From UBA5336 sp964415675 (GTDB taxonomy: Bacteria; Pseudomonadota; Alphaproteobacteria; Caulobacterales; Hyphomonadaceae): DNA of 64,000 bases. Location: positions 1 to 64,000 of the forward strand of contig CAYQBG010000014.1 in assembly GCA_964415675.1 (NCBI GenBank), read 5' to 3'. Made by a program: the position numbers and the translations under genes. The notes beneath the pieces are model-generated. The model had not been told where the DNA came from. It did no database searches and was given only the letters and a program-made list of their open reading frames with translations. Shown here one piece after another: positions 17,852-27,693 of this stretch (within the stretch, counting starts at the first letter, position 1; each line of letters starts with the position of its first letter).

Positions 17852-19210
17852 ATGATGTCCAGAGTCTTTCTCGCCGGTGCCGGCGCGCTTGCGCTTGCAC
17901 TGGCCGCCCCGGCCGGCGCCGAAACGGATGCGGCCACTGCCGATCTGGTGGATCTCTACACCCATCTTCATGCCAATCCCGAATTGTCCCTGCAGGAGGA
18001 TGACACCTCAGCCCTGCTCGCTGGGGCGCTGGAGCGGATGGGCTTCGATGTGACGACCGGGCTCGGTGACGACTGGGTCAGGGCAAAAGCCGAGCGCGAC
18101 CAGGGCGGGGTCATTGACGAGGTTGGCGGTTATGGCGTTGTCGGCGTGCTGGAGAATGGCGACGGGCCGACCGTTCTGATCCGCGCCGATATGGACGCCC
18201 TGCCGGTCAATGAGCGCACCGGCCTGGACTATGCCTCGCAGGTGAGCGATGTGACCTGGACGGGCGTGGAAAACGGCGTGATGCATGCCTGCGGCCACGA
18301 CATCCACATGACAAGCTGGGTCGGCACCGCGCGCGAACTGGTCTCGCGCAGGGATGAGTGGTCGGGCACGCTGGTGATGATCCTGCAGCCGGCCGAAGAG
18401 CTTGGCCTGGGCGCGCAGGCCATGCTGGCCGATGGGCTGTTCGAGCGGTTCCCTCTGCCCGACTATAATCTTGCCCTGCACGTGTCATCGGCCACACCGG
18501 CAGGCACGGTGGCCTATTCGCCAGGCTATGCCATGGCCAATGTCGACAGTGTGGACATCACGGTGAAAGGCGTCGGCGGGCACGGTGCTTATCCGCAGAC
18601 AACGAAAGACCCTGTTGTTGTCGCCGCGCATATCGTGACGGCCCTGCAGACAATTGTGTCGAGAAATGTCGACCCCCAGAAGCCAGCCGTCGTCACCGTC
18701 GGCGCGATCAAGGCCGGCGCCAAGCACAACATCATTTCCGACGAAGCCCAGCTCAAGCTCACCGTGCGCTCCTATGATGACGAGACGCGCGATCTCCTGC
18801 TTTCGAGCATAGAGAGGGTCGCAAAAGGACAGGCAGCCAGCTTCGGCGCGCCGGAACCTGAAGTGGTCGTCGAAAGTGACTACACGCCATCGACATACAA
18901 TGATCCGGCCCTGACCGAGAAGGCGATGGCTTCGATCTCTGAAGCGATCGGCGCTGAGAATGTCATGCAGGTGCCACCCGTGATGGGCGGCGAGGATTTC
19001 AGCCAGTATGGACGCACCGGCGAGAAGATTCCGTCGCTCCTGTTCTGGGTCGGCGCTGTCGATCCGGACACGTATGAGAAGAGCCTGGGCCAGAAACTGC
19101 CCCTGCCCTCCCTGCACTCGCCCTTCTTCGCACCGGATGCTCCGCCAACCATCGACACCGGCGTGAAAGCGATGACGGCGACAGCACTGGACCTGTTCAA
19201 TGAAGGCTGA
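17852..19210 (+). CDS. Secreted M20 family amidohydrolase
   Basis: A 452-residue amidohydrolase with a Sec signal peptide (MMSRVFLAGAGALALALAAPAGAE). The M20D features are clear: LHANPELSLQE at the start, RADMDALPVNERTG, the zinc motif HACGHDIHM, QPAEELGLGAQAM with the catalytic glutamate, and PPVMGGEDFSQYG near the end. Relatives hydrolyse N-acyl amino acids or hippurate. The exported form suggests periplasmic degradation of acylated amino acids or peptides. A GGAGG six bases upstream fixes the start at 17852 rather than the open ATG at 17813. Confidence 0.88.
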   Translation: MMSRVFLAGAGALALALAAPAGAETDAATADLVDLYTHLHANPELSLQEDDTSALLAGALERMGFDVTTGLGDDWVRAKAERDQGGVIDEVGGYGVVGVLENGDGPTVLIRADMDALPVNERTGLDYASQVSDVTWTGVENGVMHACGHDIHMTSWVGTARELVSRRDEWSGTLVMILQPAEELGLGAQAMLADGLFERFPLPDYNLALHVSSATPAGTVAYSPGYAMANVDSVDITVKGVGGHGAYPQTTKDPVVVAAHIVTALQTIVSRNVDPQKPAVVTVGAIKAGAKHNIISDEAQLKLTVRSYDDETRDLLLSSIERVAKGQAASFGAPEPEVVVESDYTPSTYNDPALTEKAMASISEAIGAENVMQVPPVMGGEDFSQYGRTGEKIPSLLFWVGAVDPDTYEKSLGQKLPLPSLHSPFFAPDAPPTIDTGVKAMTATALDLFNEG

Positions 19211-19231
19211 GCCAGCCAGGGGTCATACATT

Positions 19232-22075
19232 ATGAGCGATGACAGCGAACCGACACTGGTTGAGAGCCAGACGCAGGAGGCCGGACGTCCCGGCCCCTGG
19301 CGGCTTGAGAATATCATTGATGGACGTTCGCTGCGGGTGAAACTGTCGACGGCGGCGCTTGACAATATTGGCGATGAACAGGCGATGCGCGCTCGTGCAC
19401 TTGACCTCCTGCACGGCGCGCTTTTCCGCGGGCGACTGATTGCCCAGGAAAGACTGCAACAGGGCGCCGACGGACTCGACACCGCCCGGCTGCTGGCCGC
19501 CGTGCAGGATGAGGTGACATCTGCCCTCTACGATTTCACGACGACCCATGTGTTCCGTGCGCGAAACCCGACTGAGGGCGAGCGCCTCGCCATTGCAGCG
19601 ACCGGTGGCTATGGCCGAAGCGTGCTGGCCCCCTCATCGGATATCGACCTTCTTGTCCTGCACGCCTGGAAGGCCAGTCCGCATGGCGAAAGTGTCCTAG
19701 AATACATGCTCTATGCGCTGTGGGATATGGGCCTGAAAGTGGGTCACGCCTTTCGCACACCCGACGAATGTGTGCGCCTGGCACGTGAGGATGTGACCAT
19801 CAAGACCTCCCTTCTCGATATGCGTTTCATCTGCGGAGACGGGGAATTATTCGAGGATGCACGCAAGGCGTTTCAGGACAAATGCGTTGAAGGCCAGGAT
19901 GCGCAGTTCATCGCCGACAAGCTGGCGGAGCGCGATGCCCGTCATGCGCGCCAGGGTGACACGCGATATGTGGTCGAGCCCAATGTCAAGGAGAGCAAGG
20001 GCGGGCTGCGAGACCTGCAGACGCTTTACTGGATCATCAAGCATATGGAGGGCGGCGAGGCACTCGAAGACGTAATGAAATCCTCTGTCTTCGCGCGGGC
20101 CGATTATCGCCGCTATGTCCGTGCGGCTCGGTTCTTCTGGACCGTGCGCTGTCACCTGCACTATCTCACCGGGCGGGCAGAGGAGCGGCTGGGTTTCGAC
20201 CTTCAGCCGGAGATTGCCGAACGCATGGGCTATCGCGACCGTGGCGGACAGCTGGGCGTGGAACGGTTCATGAAACGCTATTTCCTCGTCTCGAAGGATG
20301 TCGGGACGCTGACCCGTATCCTGGCTGCGAAACTGGAAGCGCAGGAAAAGAAAAAGCCCGAGGGGTTGATGCGTTTCCTGCCCCAGCGTTCGCCGAAGCC
20401 GCTCGAAGACGCGCCGGGATTCGTGATTGATGCCGGTCGGCTGTCGGTCGATGACGAGTCGGTGCTGGTCGATGACCCGGTCAACATGATCCGCCTGTTT
20501 GTCCTGGCCGAGCGCGAGGGCGTCGACGTGCATCCCGATGCGCTATGGGCGGTCACGCGGCATCTGGGAAAGTTCAGGCCGGACATGCGAAGGGCACCGC
20601 AAGCTCGTGAAACGCTCCTGGCCGCGATTCTTGATGGCGAACGCCCTGCCCGAACGCTGAAACGGATGAATGAGGCCAGCGTTCTCGGAAAGGCGCTGCC
20701 GGAATTCGGCGGCATCGTCGCCCAGACCCAGTTCAATATGTACCACCACTATACGGTCGACGAACACACGCTGCGCGCTGTCGAACGGATTTCCGATATC
20801 GAGCATGGCCGCGTGGAAGGGCTTAAACTCGCACGGGACGTTTTCCCACTGATCGAGAACAGGCGCGCACTCTATCTCGCCATGCTGTTGCATGACACCG
20901 GCAAAGGGCGAGGCGATCAGCAGGTGGAAGGTGAAAAGACATCGCGGCGCGCGGCCAAACGCCTCGGGCTGCCCCGCGCGGAAGTGGATCTGATCGGCTG
21001 GCTGGTGCGCAATCATCTCGAAATGAGCGAGACAGCGCAGAAGCGCGATATCTCCGATCCGCGCACAGTTGCCAAGTTCACGGCACTTGTGGGCGATCTG
21101 GAACGGCTTCGCTGTCTCTATGTCCTCACAGTCGCCGATATCTGGGCAGTGGGTCCGGGCGTCTGGAATGCCTGGAAGGGACAATTGCTTGCGGATCTCT
21201 ATCACAATACAGCCGCTGCACTTCGCGGCGACCGAACCGATGAGGCCGCTGTCCAGGCGGCGCTGGAAGATCGCGCCGAGAAGCGCCGGGAACAACTTGT
21301 CGAAATCAATGGCTACCTGCCCGAGCGGATGCTCAAGATGGAAACGGCCTACTGGACCGGCTATGATCTGGACGACCTCCAATGGCATTGTGATCAGCTC
21401 ACACAGTCCGGCGAGGCCCCCCTTATTGCCTATCGGGTGCGCGAAGGACGCGGCGGCGTGGATCTCCTCGTCAGCGGGCGCGACCGGATCGGCCTTTTCG
21501 CCAGCCTGGTCGGGGCGATCGGCGCGCGTGGCGCAAACATTGTGTCGGCCCAGGCTTTCACCAGCCAGGAAGGCGAGCTTATCGATACATTTGTGCTGCA
21601 GACGCCGAGGGGCGATGTGTTCGCAGACGGCGACCCGCAACGTCTGGAAAGCCTCGCCGCGCAGGTGCGCCTCGCCCTGATCGGCGAAAGCGAACCGGCG
21701 GAAATCCGAACCCGGCGCGAACGTCGGGAAGCGGCTTTCATCGTCCAGCCCATGGTTCAAATCAGACAGGACCTGTCAGCCGAATGCACGGTGATCGACC
21801 TGGCGGGCAGAGACCGGCAAGGTCTTCTCTACGATGTCACTCGCGTTCTCGCCCGTGAGGCTCTCTCTATCCGGTCGGCCCATGTCGGCAGCTATGGAGA
21901 GCGGGTGTTTGACGCCTTCTACGTGCAGACTCCAGCTGGAGGGAAGATCCAGGGCGCAGCCCATGCCGAGCGCTTGCGGGCCGAACTGCTGGCGGTGCTC
22001 GACCGGGATGCGCCGGACGCGCCTTCAACGCCCGCTCGCGAACTCAGGCGCGCCAGCGCGGTGGACAGTTTCTGA
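19232..22075 (+). CDS. glnD: [Protein-PII] uridylyltransferase / uridylyl-removing enzyme
   Basis: A 947-residue GlnD, the glutamine sensor that uridylylates PII under nitrogen limitation and removes UMP when glutamine is plentiful. The nucleotidyltransferase motif GGYGRSVLAPSSDIDLLVLH lies near residues 125-145 and the HD domain (DEHTLRAVERI, MLLHDTGKGRGD) near residues 510-565. Two C-terminal ACT domains follow (SGRDRIGLFASLVGAIGARG and AGRDRQGLLYDVTRVL). The length matches alphaproteobacterial GlnD. murJ starts 22 bp downstream, an arrangement often seen in this class. Confidence 0.96.
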   Translation: MSDDSEPTLVESQTQEAGRPGPWRLENIIDGRSLRVKLSTAALDNIGDEQAMRARALDLLHGALFRGRLIAQERLQQGADGLDTARLLAAVQDEVTSALYDFTTTHVFRARNPTEGERLAIAATGGYGRSVLAPSSDIDLLVLHAWKASPHGESVLEYMLYALWDMGLKVGHAFRTPDECVRLAREDVTIKTSLLDMRFICGDGELFEDARKAFQDKCVEGQDAQFIADKLAERDARHARQGDTRYVVEPNVKESKGGLRDLQTLYWIIKHMEGGEALEDVMKSSVFARADYRRYVRAARFFWTVRCHLHYLTGRAEERLGFDLQPEIAERMGYRDRGGQLGVERFMKRYFLVSKDVGTLTRILAAKLEAQEKKKPEGLMRFLPQRSPKPLEDAPGFVIDAGRLSVDDESVLVDDPVNMIRLFVLAEREGVDVHPDALWAVTRHLGKFRPDMRRAPQARETLLAAILDGERPARTLKRMNEASVLGKALPEFGGIVAQTQFNMYHHYTVDEHTLRAVERISDIEHGRVEGLKLARDVFPLIENRRALYLAMLLHDTGKGRGDQQVEGEKTSRRAAKRLGLPRAEVDLIGWLVRNHLEMSETAQKRDISDPRTVAKFTALVGDLERLRCLYVLTVADIWAVGPGVWNAWKGQLLADLYHNTAAALRGDRTDEAAVQAALEDRAEKRREQLVEINGYLPERMLKMETAYWTGYDLDDLQWHCDQLTQSGEAPLIAYRVREGRGGVDLLVSGRDRIGLFASLVGAIGARGANIVSAQAFTSQEGELIDTFVLQTPRGDVFADGDPQRLESLAAQVRLALIGESEPAEIRTRRERREAAFIVQPMVQIRQDLSAECTVIDLAGRDRQGLLYDVTRVLAREALSIRSAHVGSYGERVFDAFYVQTPAGGKIQGAAHAERLRAELLAVLDRDAPDAPSTPARELRRASAVDSF

Positions 22076-22097
22076 TAACCGGGCCACCAACCATCCC

Positions 22098-23666
22098 ATG
22101 AGCCTTGTGCGCAACACACTCGTCCAGTCTTCGCTCACGCTGGTGAGCCGGATACTCGGCTTTGCGCGCGACATTGTGCTGGCAGCAAAGATCGGCGCCG
22201 GCCCGGTCGGTGATGCGTTTTTCGCCGCGCTGATGTTTCCGAACCTTTTCCGGCGCTTTTTTGCAGAAGGCGCATTTGCCCAGGCGTTCGTTCCCGCCTA
22301 TGCGCGAACGCTGGAAGCGGAGGGACCCGAAGCGGCCCGGCAGGTCGCTGCCGACGCCATGCGCGTCCTTTTCGCAGTGACCGCGCTGATCGTGATCGTC
22401 GCACAGATGGCCATGCCCTGGATCATGGTTGCCTTCATGGGCAGCTATCTCGACGATCCGGGCACGTTCGGGCTGGCCGTGCTGCTGACCCAGATCACGA
22501 TGCCGTATCTCGTCTGTATGGCGCTCGCCGCACTGCTCGCGGGCGTTCTCAATTCTGCCGGCCGGTTCGCATTGACGGCCGGCGCGCCGACACTGCTCAA
22601 TGTCTGCATCATCGCGGCCGCGATGATGGCTGGCGACAAGGAGATGACCGCCCGGTTCGCAGCGATGGCGGTCACCGTCGCCGGCATATTGCAGGCGGCA
22701 CTTCTGTGGTGGGGCACGCGCCTACAGGGTGTTCGCCTGTCGCTGATCGGATGGCCGCGACTGACACCGAATGTAAAACGCGTCATGGCGCTGGCCGTCC
22801 CTGGTGCGATTGCCGCATCGGGCATGCAGATCAATGTGCTGGTCAGCCAGGCGCTGGCTGGGCTGGAACAAGGCGCGCGGTCCTGGCTGCAATTTGCCGA
22901 TCGCCTCTACCAGTTGCCGCTGGGGCTGGTTGGTGTGGCTGTCGGCGTGGCGATCCTGCCGCGCCTGTCGCGTGCCGCCCGCGTCGATGACACGGCCGCG
23001 AGCAGCCAGATGATGGATGACGGGATTGGTTTTGCCATGGCACTGACACTGCCGGCAGCGGCCGCTCTGATGGTCGCACCAGCCTATCTGATCGAAGGCC
23101 TTTTCGCACGCGGGGCCTTTACCAGCGAAGATGCGAGCCTCGCTGGCAGCGCTCTGTTTCACTTCGCCTGGGGTGTACCCGCTTTTGTCCTGATCAAGGT
23201 ATTGGCGCCCGGCTTCTTTGCCCGTGAAGACACAAGAACGCCGATGCATTTTGCCCTCGTGTCGGTTGTGATCAATACGATCCTCGGCGCCGGGCTTTTC
23301 TTCTGGCTGCGCGATCAGGGCCAGCCGGGCTTCCCCGGTCTCGCCGTGGGCACAAGTGCCGCCGCCTGGGTCAACGCCGTGTCCCTGTTGCTCACCCTGC
23401 GCGCACGCGGTTGGTACCGACCCGGGCAGCGACTGGCAGGCCGGCTGGCCAGCGCCTTCCTGTCCAGTCTCGGTATGGCATTCACTCTGGTCATCCTGCT
23501 GACCCATGCACGTGGCTGGCTCAATTCGTTGGTACCGAGCCGTTTTCTCGAAGCCCTGGCTTTCATTCTGGCCGGGATGACCGTCTATGGCTTGTTCGCG
23601 ATATGGTTCGGAGCCGTGCGCCCCGGCGACATCAAGGCACTGGCGCGCCGGCCCGCGCCGGAGTAA
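22098..23666 (+). CDS. murJ: Lipid II flippase MurJ
   Basis: A 522-residue MOP-superfamily flippase with about 14 membrane helices, which moves lipid II across the inner membrane for peptidoglycan synthesis. The N-terminus MSLVRNTLVQSSLTLVSRILGFARDIVLA, the GDAFFAALMFPNLFRRFFAEGAFAQAFVP loop and the later RLYQLPLGLVGVAVGVAILPRLS are diagnostic. The open frame begins at 21834 inside glnD, but the ATG at 22098 is the family start. trpS follows after 9 bp, so glnD-murJ-trpS is probably one operon. Confidence 0.96.
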   Translation: MSLVRNTLVQSSLTLVSRILGFARDIVLAAKIGAGPVGDAFFAALMFPNLFRRFFAEGAFAQAFVPAYARTLEAEGPEAARQVAADAMRVLFAVTALIVIVAQMAMPWIMVAFMGSYLDDPGTFGLAVLLTQITMPYLVCMALAALLAGVLNSAGRFALTAGAPTLLNVCIIAAAMMAGDKEMTARFAAMAVTVAGILQAALLWWGTRLQGVRLSLIGWPRLTPNVKRVMALAVPGAIAASGMQINVLVSQALAGLEQGARSWLQFADRLYQLPLGLVGVAVGVAILPRLSRAARVDDTAASSQMMDDGIGFAMALTLPAAAALMVAPAYLIEGLFARGAFTSEDASLAGSALFHFAWGVPAFVLIKVLAPGFFAREDTRTPMHFALVSVVINTILGAGLFFWLRDQGQPGFPGLAVGTSAAAWVNAVSLLLTLRARGWYRPGQRLAGRLASAFLSSLGMAFTLVILLTHARGWLNSLVPSRFLEALAFILAGMTVYGLFAIWFGAVRPGDIKALARRPAPE

Positions 23667-23675
23667 CGAGACGAG

Positions 23676-24713
23676 ATGACAGACGAAACCCCGATCTATT
23701 CCGGCCCCGAGCGGGTCTTTTCCGGCGTTCAGCCGACCGGCGACCTCCATCTTGGCAATTATCTCGGCGCCCTGGTCAAATTCGTTGCACTGCAGGACAG
23801 CCATGACTGCATCTTCTGCGTCGTTGACCTGCACGCGATCACAGTGCCGCAGGACCCTGGCCAGCTTGCGTCGAAGACACGGGAGATCGCGGCGGCATTC
23901 ATGGCCGCCGGGATCGACCCTGAGCGCTCGATCGTCTTCGCCCAATCAGCCGTGCCGGCGCATGTCGAGCTGGCCTGGCACTTCAATTGCGTCGCGCGGA
24001 TGGGCTGGCTGGAACGGATGACCCAGTTCAAGGAAAAGGCCGGTAAGGATCGTGAGCGGTCCTCGGTGGGGCTGTTTGACTATCCGGTGCTGCAAGCGGC
24101 CGATATCCTCGCCTACAAGGCGACGCATGTACCGGTTGGCGAAGACCAGAAGCAGCATCTTGAACTGACGCGCGACATTGCCGACCGTTTCAACCGCGAA
24201 TTCGATGCGCCGGGCTTCTTCCCCTTGCCGGAACCGCTGTTCGAAGGACCCGGTGCCCGGATCATGAGCCTGAAGGACGGGTCGAAGAAGATGTCCAAAT
24301 CCGATCCGTCAGACCTGTCGCGAATCAATCTCATCGACGATGCTGATACGATCGCGAAGAAGATCAAAAAGGCGAAGACCGACCCTGAACCGATTCCGGA
24401 GACCGCGGACGGCCTTGAAGGTCGCCCGGAAGTCGACAACCTCGTCAATATATATGCCACATTGAGCGGCACCGGGACCGAAACTGTCCTGCAGCAATTT
24501 GCCGGTGAAGGCTTCGGCGCGTTCAAGCCGGCACTGGCCGACCTGGCGGTGCAGAAGCTGGCGCCGGTCACGCAGAGAATGCGCATGCTGATGGATGATC
24601 CGGCCGAGATTGACCGCATCCTTGCCGACGGGGCCGAGCGCGCGGCCGCCATTGCCGCACCCGTGATGGATGAAGTGCGACGCGTCATCGGTTTCTGGCG
24701 CAAACCAGACTGA
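23676..24713 (+). CDS. trpS: Tryptophanyl-tRNA synthetase
   Basis: A 345-residue class I synthetase that charges tRNA-Trp. It has the HIGH-like motif GDLHLGNYLGA near residues 23-33 and KMSKS in SLKDGSKKMSKSDPSD near residue 205. SGVQPTGDLHLG and VGEDQKQHLELTRDIADRFN are also typical. It lies at the end of the glnD-murJ-trpS run. Its coding features are normal for the family. Confidence 0.97.
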   Translation: MTDETPIYSGPERVFSGVQPTGDLHLGNYLGALVKFVALQDSHDCIFCVVDLHAITVPQDPGQLASKTREIAAAFMAAGIDPERSIVFAQSAVPAHVELAWHFNCVARMGWLERMTQFKEKAGKDRERSSVGLFDYPVLQAADILAYKATHVPVGEDQKQHLELTRDIADRFNREFDAPGFFPLPEPLFEGPGARIMSLKDGSKKMSKSDPSDLSRINLIDDADTIAKKIKKAKTDPEPIPETADGLEGRPEVDNLVNIYATLSGTGTETVLQQFAGEGFGAFKPALADLAVQKLAPVTQRMRMLMDDPAEIDRILADGAERAAAIAAPVMDEVRRVIGFWRKPD

Positions 24714-24743
24714 GACCGCCGACCCGGGACAGGAGCCCCACAT

Positions 24744-25193
24744 ATGATGACCCGCTACTCTCTCACCGCCGGATTGTTGCTGCTTGCCGCCTGCGCGCCT
24801 GCGACGGCACCCGGCTCACCGACAGTCGAAGCTGGCAATGCCTTCATACTGGAGCCGCCGGGCGGCCGCGATGTCACCATGGGTGGGGTAGACCTGTTGG
24901 CAAGCGGGGGCGATTTCAGCCTCGTCGGCGCACGTTCCGCTGTGGCACAGCGGATAGAGATCCACACAATGTCGATGCAGGACGGCAAGATGAAGATGCG
25001 AAAAGTGGATCAGATTCGCGTCCCGGCGGGTGAAACCGTGCAACTCCAGCGTGGCGGAGACCACCTGATGATTTTCGGCATCAACGCCCTGGGAGCGGGC
25101 GAAAAGCATATTATCGAACTGGAGTTCAAAGGTCCCGATGGCGAAAACCGAGTCGTCGAAGTGGCGGCATCCGTGCGCGCACTTGCCCAATAG
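24744..25193 (+). CDS. Copper chaperone PCu(A)C family lipoprotein
   Basis: A 149-residue PCu(A)C-type protein that delivers Cu(I) in the periplasm, usually for cytochrome oxidase assembly. It begins MMTRYSLTAGLLLLAAC, a lipoprotein signal with Cys17. The copper ligands are recognisable: the IHTMSMQDGKMKMR stretch and the later GGDHLMIFG, equivalent to the H(M)x10Mx21HxM pattern. It follows trpS by 30 bp. No Sco or cytochrome oxidase genes lie nearby. Confidence 0.85.
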   Translation: MMTRYSLTAGLLLLAACAPATAPGSPTVEAGNAFILEPPGGRDVTMGGVDLLASGGDFSLVGARSAVAQRIEIHTMSMQDGKMKMRKVDQIRVPAGETVQLQRGGDHLMIFGINALGAGEKHIIELEFKGPDGENRVVEVAASVRALAQ

Positions 25194-25304
25194 TTGGTCC
25201 TGAACACCGTCAATGTACAATATTGCTGGAAATTCATCTTCTTCAGCTTGCAGTCACTGGGGCAAGTGCCCAAAGTAGCGGCGGGGTGAAGGAAACAAGA
25301 ATCC

Positions 25305-26357
25305 ATGTCGCAAGTGCCAGCCAATCTACCGGATGTTTATCGACGCGAGGGGCCGGTCGTGACCGTGATTGGCGATGAAGAAGGCATGAATTTCGATGAC
25401 GCGCGGCCAAGCCCGGTCATGCTCCTGGCAGGACGGTTCTGGCGCGCTTGCAAGACAACAACAAAAGTCGGGCTGCTGGTCGGTCTGGCCGGACTTTATC
25501 CGGCAATGATGTGGTCAGCCCATGAGATTGATGACGCCTCCGTCGATGCGGAAGAAATCGCGCTTTGGCCCGCGCCTGAAGCCGGCGTCGCCATTTCACT
25601 TATCGCGCGAGAAGTTGAAGGGCCGGGCTGGACGGGCGACCTTCCCGCCTGGCGTCCGGCCTCCCAGCTGACAGCACAACCCGCCTGGCAGGATGCACTG
25701 ATGGTGGCGATAGCGGATTTTGCTCAGCTGAGCGCCGCGATCGTGGCGGGTGATGGCGAGACCGACCCCGATCTTGCAGCGGCCGGCCGGCTGCTTCGCC
25801 CTGTCGAGACCGAAGACATGACGCCCCGACTGGTGGCCGGAGCAGAGGCACTTGCGCGATATAGCGGGCGGGTCGATCATGGGCTCGCTGGCCGCCTGGA
25901 CACCAATGCTGAACTTGCACAGACTGTTGGATTGTTCGCCAACTGGGCACAGGAATCGGGCCGCGATATCGGTGCCCTCGTCGGCGCGCCGGATGGCTGG
26001 CCCGCCGGTCAGAATGATGTGACGGCTTTCTACCGGGCGCGCGCCAGGGCGCATGTTTCGAACAACATGCTGAAAGCATTGGCGGCAAACAATCCCGACC
26101 TGGAGATGAGTGCAAGCCTGCGCGCACAGTGGCGCGAAGTCGAAATGCTTTGGGAGCGCATCGCCGACCAATCACCGCTGATGGTGTCGAACCAGGAGGG
26201 GGATGGCCTTTTCCTGCCAAATCATCTGGCGTCCATGGCGTGGCATCTGGAACAGGCCGGCGAGGCGACAGCCCAGCTTGCAGAACTCCTGCAGGGTGCC
26301 AAGCCCGACACCGCGCTGGCCGAGGCTGATATCGTGATCCTGACCACTTCGCCGTGA
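25305..26357 (+). CDS. DUF2333-like membrane-anchored protein
   Basis: A 350-residue protein with an acidic N-terminal cytoplasmic tail of about 50 residues, one membrane helix (VGLLVGLAGLYPAMMWSAH) and a mostly helical periplasmic part. The sequence after the helix (EIDDASVD, then GVAISLIAREVEGPGW, then DPDLAAAGRLL) and the C-terminal LFLPNHLASMAWHLEQAG match what I recall of DUF2333, a proteobacterial family of unknown role. The assignment is from memory of the family and not from a search. Confidence 0.65.
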   Translation: MSQVPANLPDVYRREGPVVTVIGDEEGMNFDDARPSPVMLLAGRFWRACKTTTKVGLLVGLAGLYPAMMWSAHEIDDASVDAEEIALWPAPEAGVAISLIAREVEGPGWTGDLPAWRPASQLTAQPAWQDALMVAIADFAQLSAAIVAGDGETDPDLAAAGRLLRPVETEDMTPRLVAGAEALARYSGRVDHGLAGRLDTNAELAQTVGLFANWAQESGRDIGALVGAPDGWPAGQNDVTAFYRARARAHVSNNMLKALAANNPDLEMSASLRAQWREVEMLWERIADQSPLMVSNQEGDGLFLPNHLASMAWHLEQAGEATAQLAELLQGAKPDTALAEADIVILTTSP

Positions 26358-26433
26358 CGGTTACGCACATTTACATTGAAACTTCGCGGCGCGCCTCCAT
26401 TTCGTTGTCTGTGGAAATGAAAGGCGTTCTCAC

Positions 26434-27012
26434 ATGTTCATACAAACCGAATCGACGCCCAATCCTGACACGCTGAAATTCCTGCCCGGACAGCCTGTGG
26501 CCGGAGAGGCGGGACCGTTCGATTTCGCGGATCCTGGCGAGGCGGATACAAGCCCCCTGGCCCGGGCATTGTTTGAGGTGAGCGGCGTGGAACGCGTGTT
26601 TCTCGGTTCAGACTTTCTGTCGGTTTCCAAAGCCGAGGCGGCTGACTGGAAGCATGTCAAACCACTCGCATTGGCGGCGATCATGGATCATTTCGTGGCG
26701 GGCCTGCCGGTGATTGAAGAGGGGGCCACCTCTGCGACCGACTCCTCGGAAGACATCGAGTATGAAGGTGACGTCGCAGAGATAGTCGGCGAGATCCGTG
26801 AACTGATCGAAACACGTGTGCGCCCTGCCGTCGCGCAGGATGGCGGGGATATCATCTTCCACAAATTCGAGGCGGATACAGGGATCGTCCACCTGCATAT
26901 GCGCGGGGCCTGCGCAGGTTGCCCTTCATCAACTTATACGTTGAAACAAGGCATCGAAAACATGCTCAAGGCCTATGTCCCAGAAGTGAATGCTGTAGAA
27001 GCCGTCCTATAG
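26434..27012 (+). CDS. NFU-type iron-sulfur cluster carrier
   Basis: A 192-residue protein with an Nfu N-terminal domain (MFIQTESTPNPDTLKFLPGQPV to about residue 90) and a C-terminal NifU domain (about 115-190) holding the cluster-binding CAGCPSS motif. Such proteins transfer 4Fe-4S clusters to client enzymes. The two-domain form is the usual alphaproteobacterial and mitochondrial NFU1 type. It sits upstream of rutE, with a 57-bp gap. Confidence 0.93.
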   Translation: MFIQTESTPNPDTLKFLPGQPVAGEAGPFDFADPGEADTSPLARALFEVSGVERVFLGSDFLSVSKAEAADWKHVKPLALAAIMDHFVAGLPVIEEGATSATDSSEDIEYEGDVAEIVGEIRELIETRVRPAVAQDGGDIIFHKFEADTGIVHLHMRGACAGCPSSTYTLKQGIENMLKAYVPEVNAVEAVL

Positions 27013-27069
27013 CTAAGGTCCTGAGCAGGACTGTTCCAATTCCCGTTTTCCCAGATCAGGAGCATATTC

Positions 27070-27678
27070 ATGGCTGCACCCGTCAGCGACAGTGCGCTCG
27101 ACACCATCTTCCGAGAGGCGCGCACTTATAATGCCTGGGAAGACAAAGCAGTACCCGAAACTCTTGTGCGGGCGATTTACGAGTTGCACAAATGGGGGCC
27201 GACCAGCGCCAACAATTCCCCGGCGCGATATGTGTTCCTGCCCAAGGACAGCGATGGCCGCAAGAAGCTCCTGCCTTTCATGATCGGCCCCAATCGCGAG
27301 AAGACAGAAACGGCACCATGGACGGTGATCATCGCCCATGACATGGAATTCCACCAGAAAATCCCGAAATTGTTCCCGCACAATCCAGGGGCCAAGGCAT
27401 GGTTCGAAAACGAACCTGGCCGCACCGAGAACGCGGTCAGAAACGGTACGCTCCAAAGCGCCTATTTTCTTATCGCCGCGCGCGCACTCGGCCTGGATTG
27501 CGGACCCTTGTCCGGCTTTGACATGGCCGGTGTGAACGAGGCGTTTTTTGAATCGGCCGAGGGCGAGATGAAACACTGGCGTGCCAACTGGATCTGCAAT
27601 CTCGGCCATGGTTCAACAGAAGATCTCTTCCCCCGTTCGCCTCGCCTCGATTTCGACGAGGCCTGTGTGATTCTCTAG
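27070..27678 (+). CDS. rutE: RutE-like nitroreductase (malonic semialdehyde reductase)
   Basis: A 202-residue nitroreductase-fold flavoprotein closest to RutE, the NADPH-dependent malonic semialdehyde reductase of the pyrimidine (Rut) pathway. The match to E. coli RutE is clear in ARTYNAWEDKAV, KWGPTSANNSPARYVF, LFPHN.GAKAWFE, ALGLDCGPLSGFD and the end PRLSFDEAC (here PRLDFDEAC). No other rut genes lie near, so the physiological substrate could be another semialdehyde or quinone. Confidence 0.85.
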   Translation: MAAPVSDSALDTIFREARTYNAWEDKAVPETLVRAIYELHKWGPTSANNSPARYVFLPKDSDGRKKLLPFMIGPNREKTETAPWTVIIAHDMEFHQKIPKLFPHNPGAKAWFENEPGRTENAVRNGTLQSAYFLIAARALGLDCGPLSGFDMAGVNEAFFESAEGEMKHWRANWICNLGHGSTEDLFPRSPRLDFDEACVIL

Positions 27679-27693
27679 GGTACGGTTCCGCCC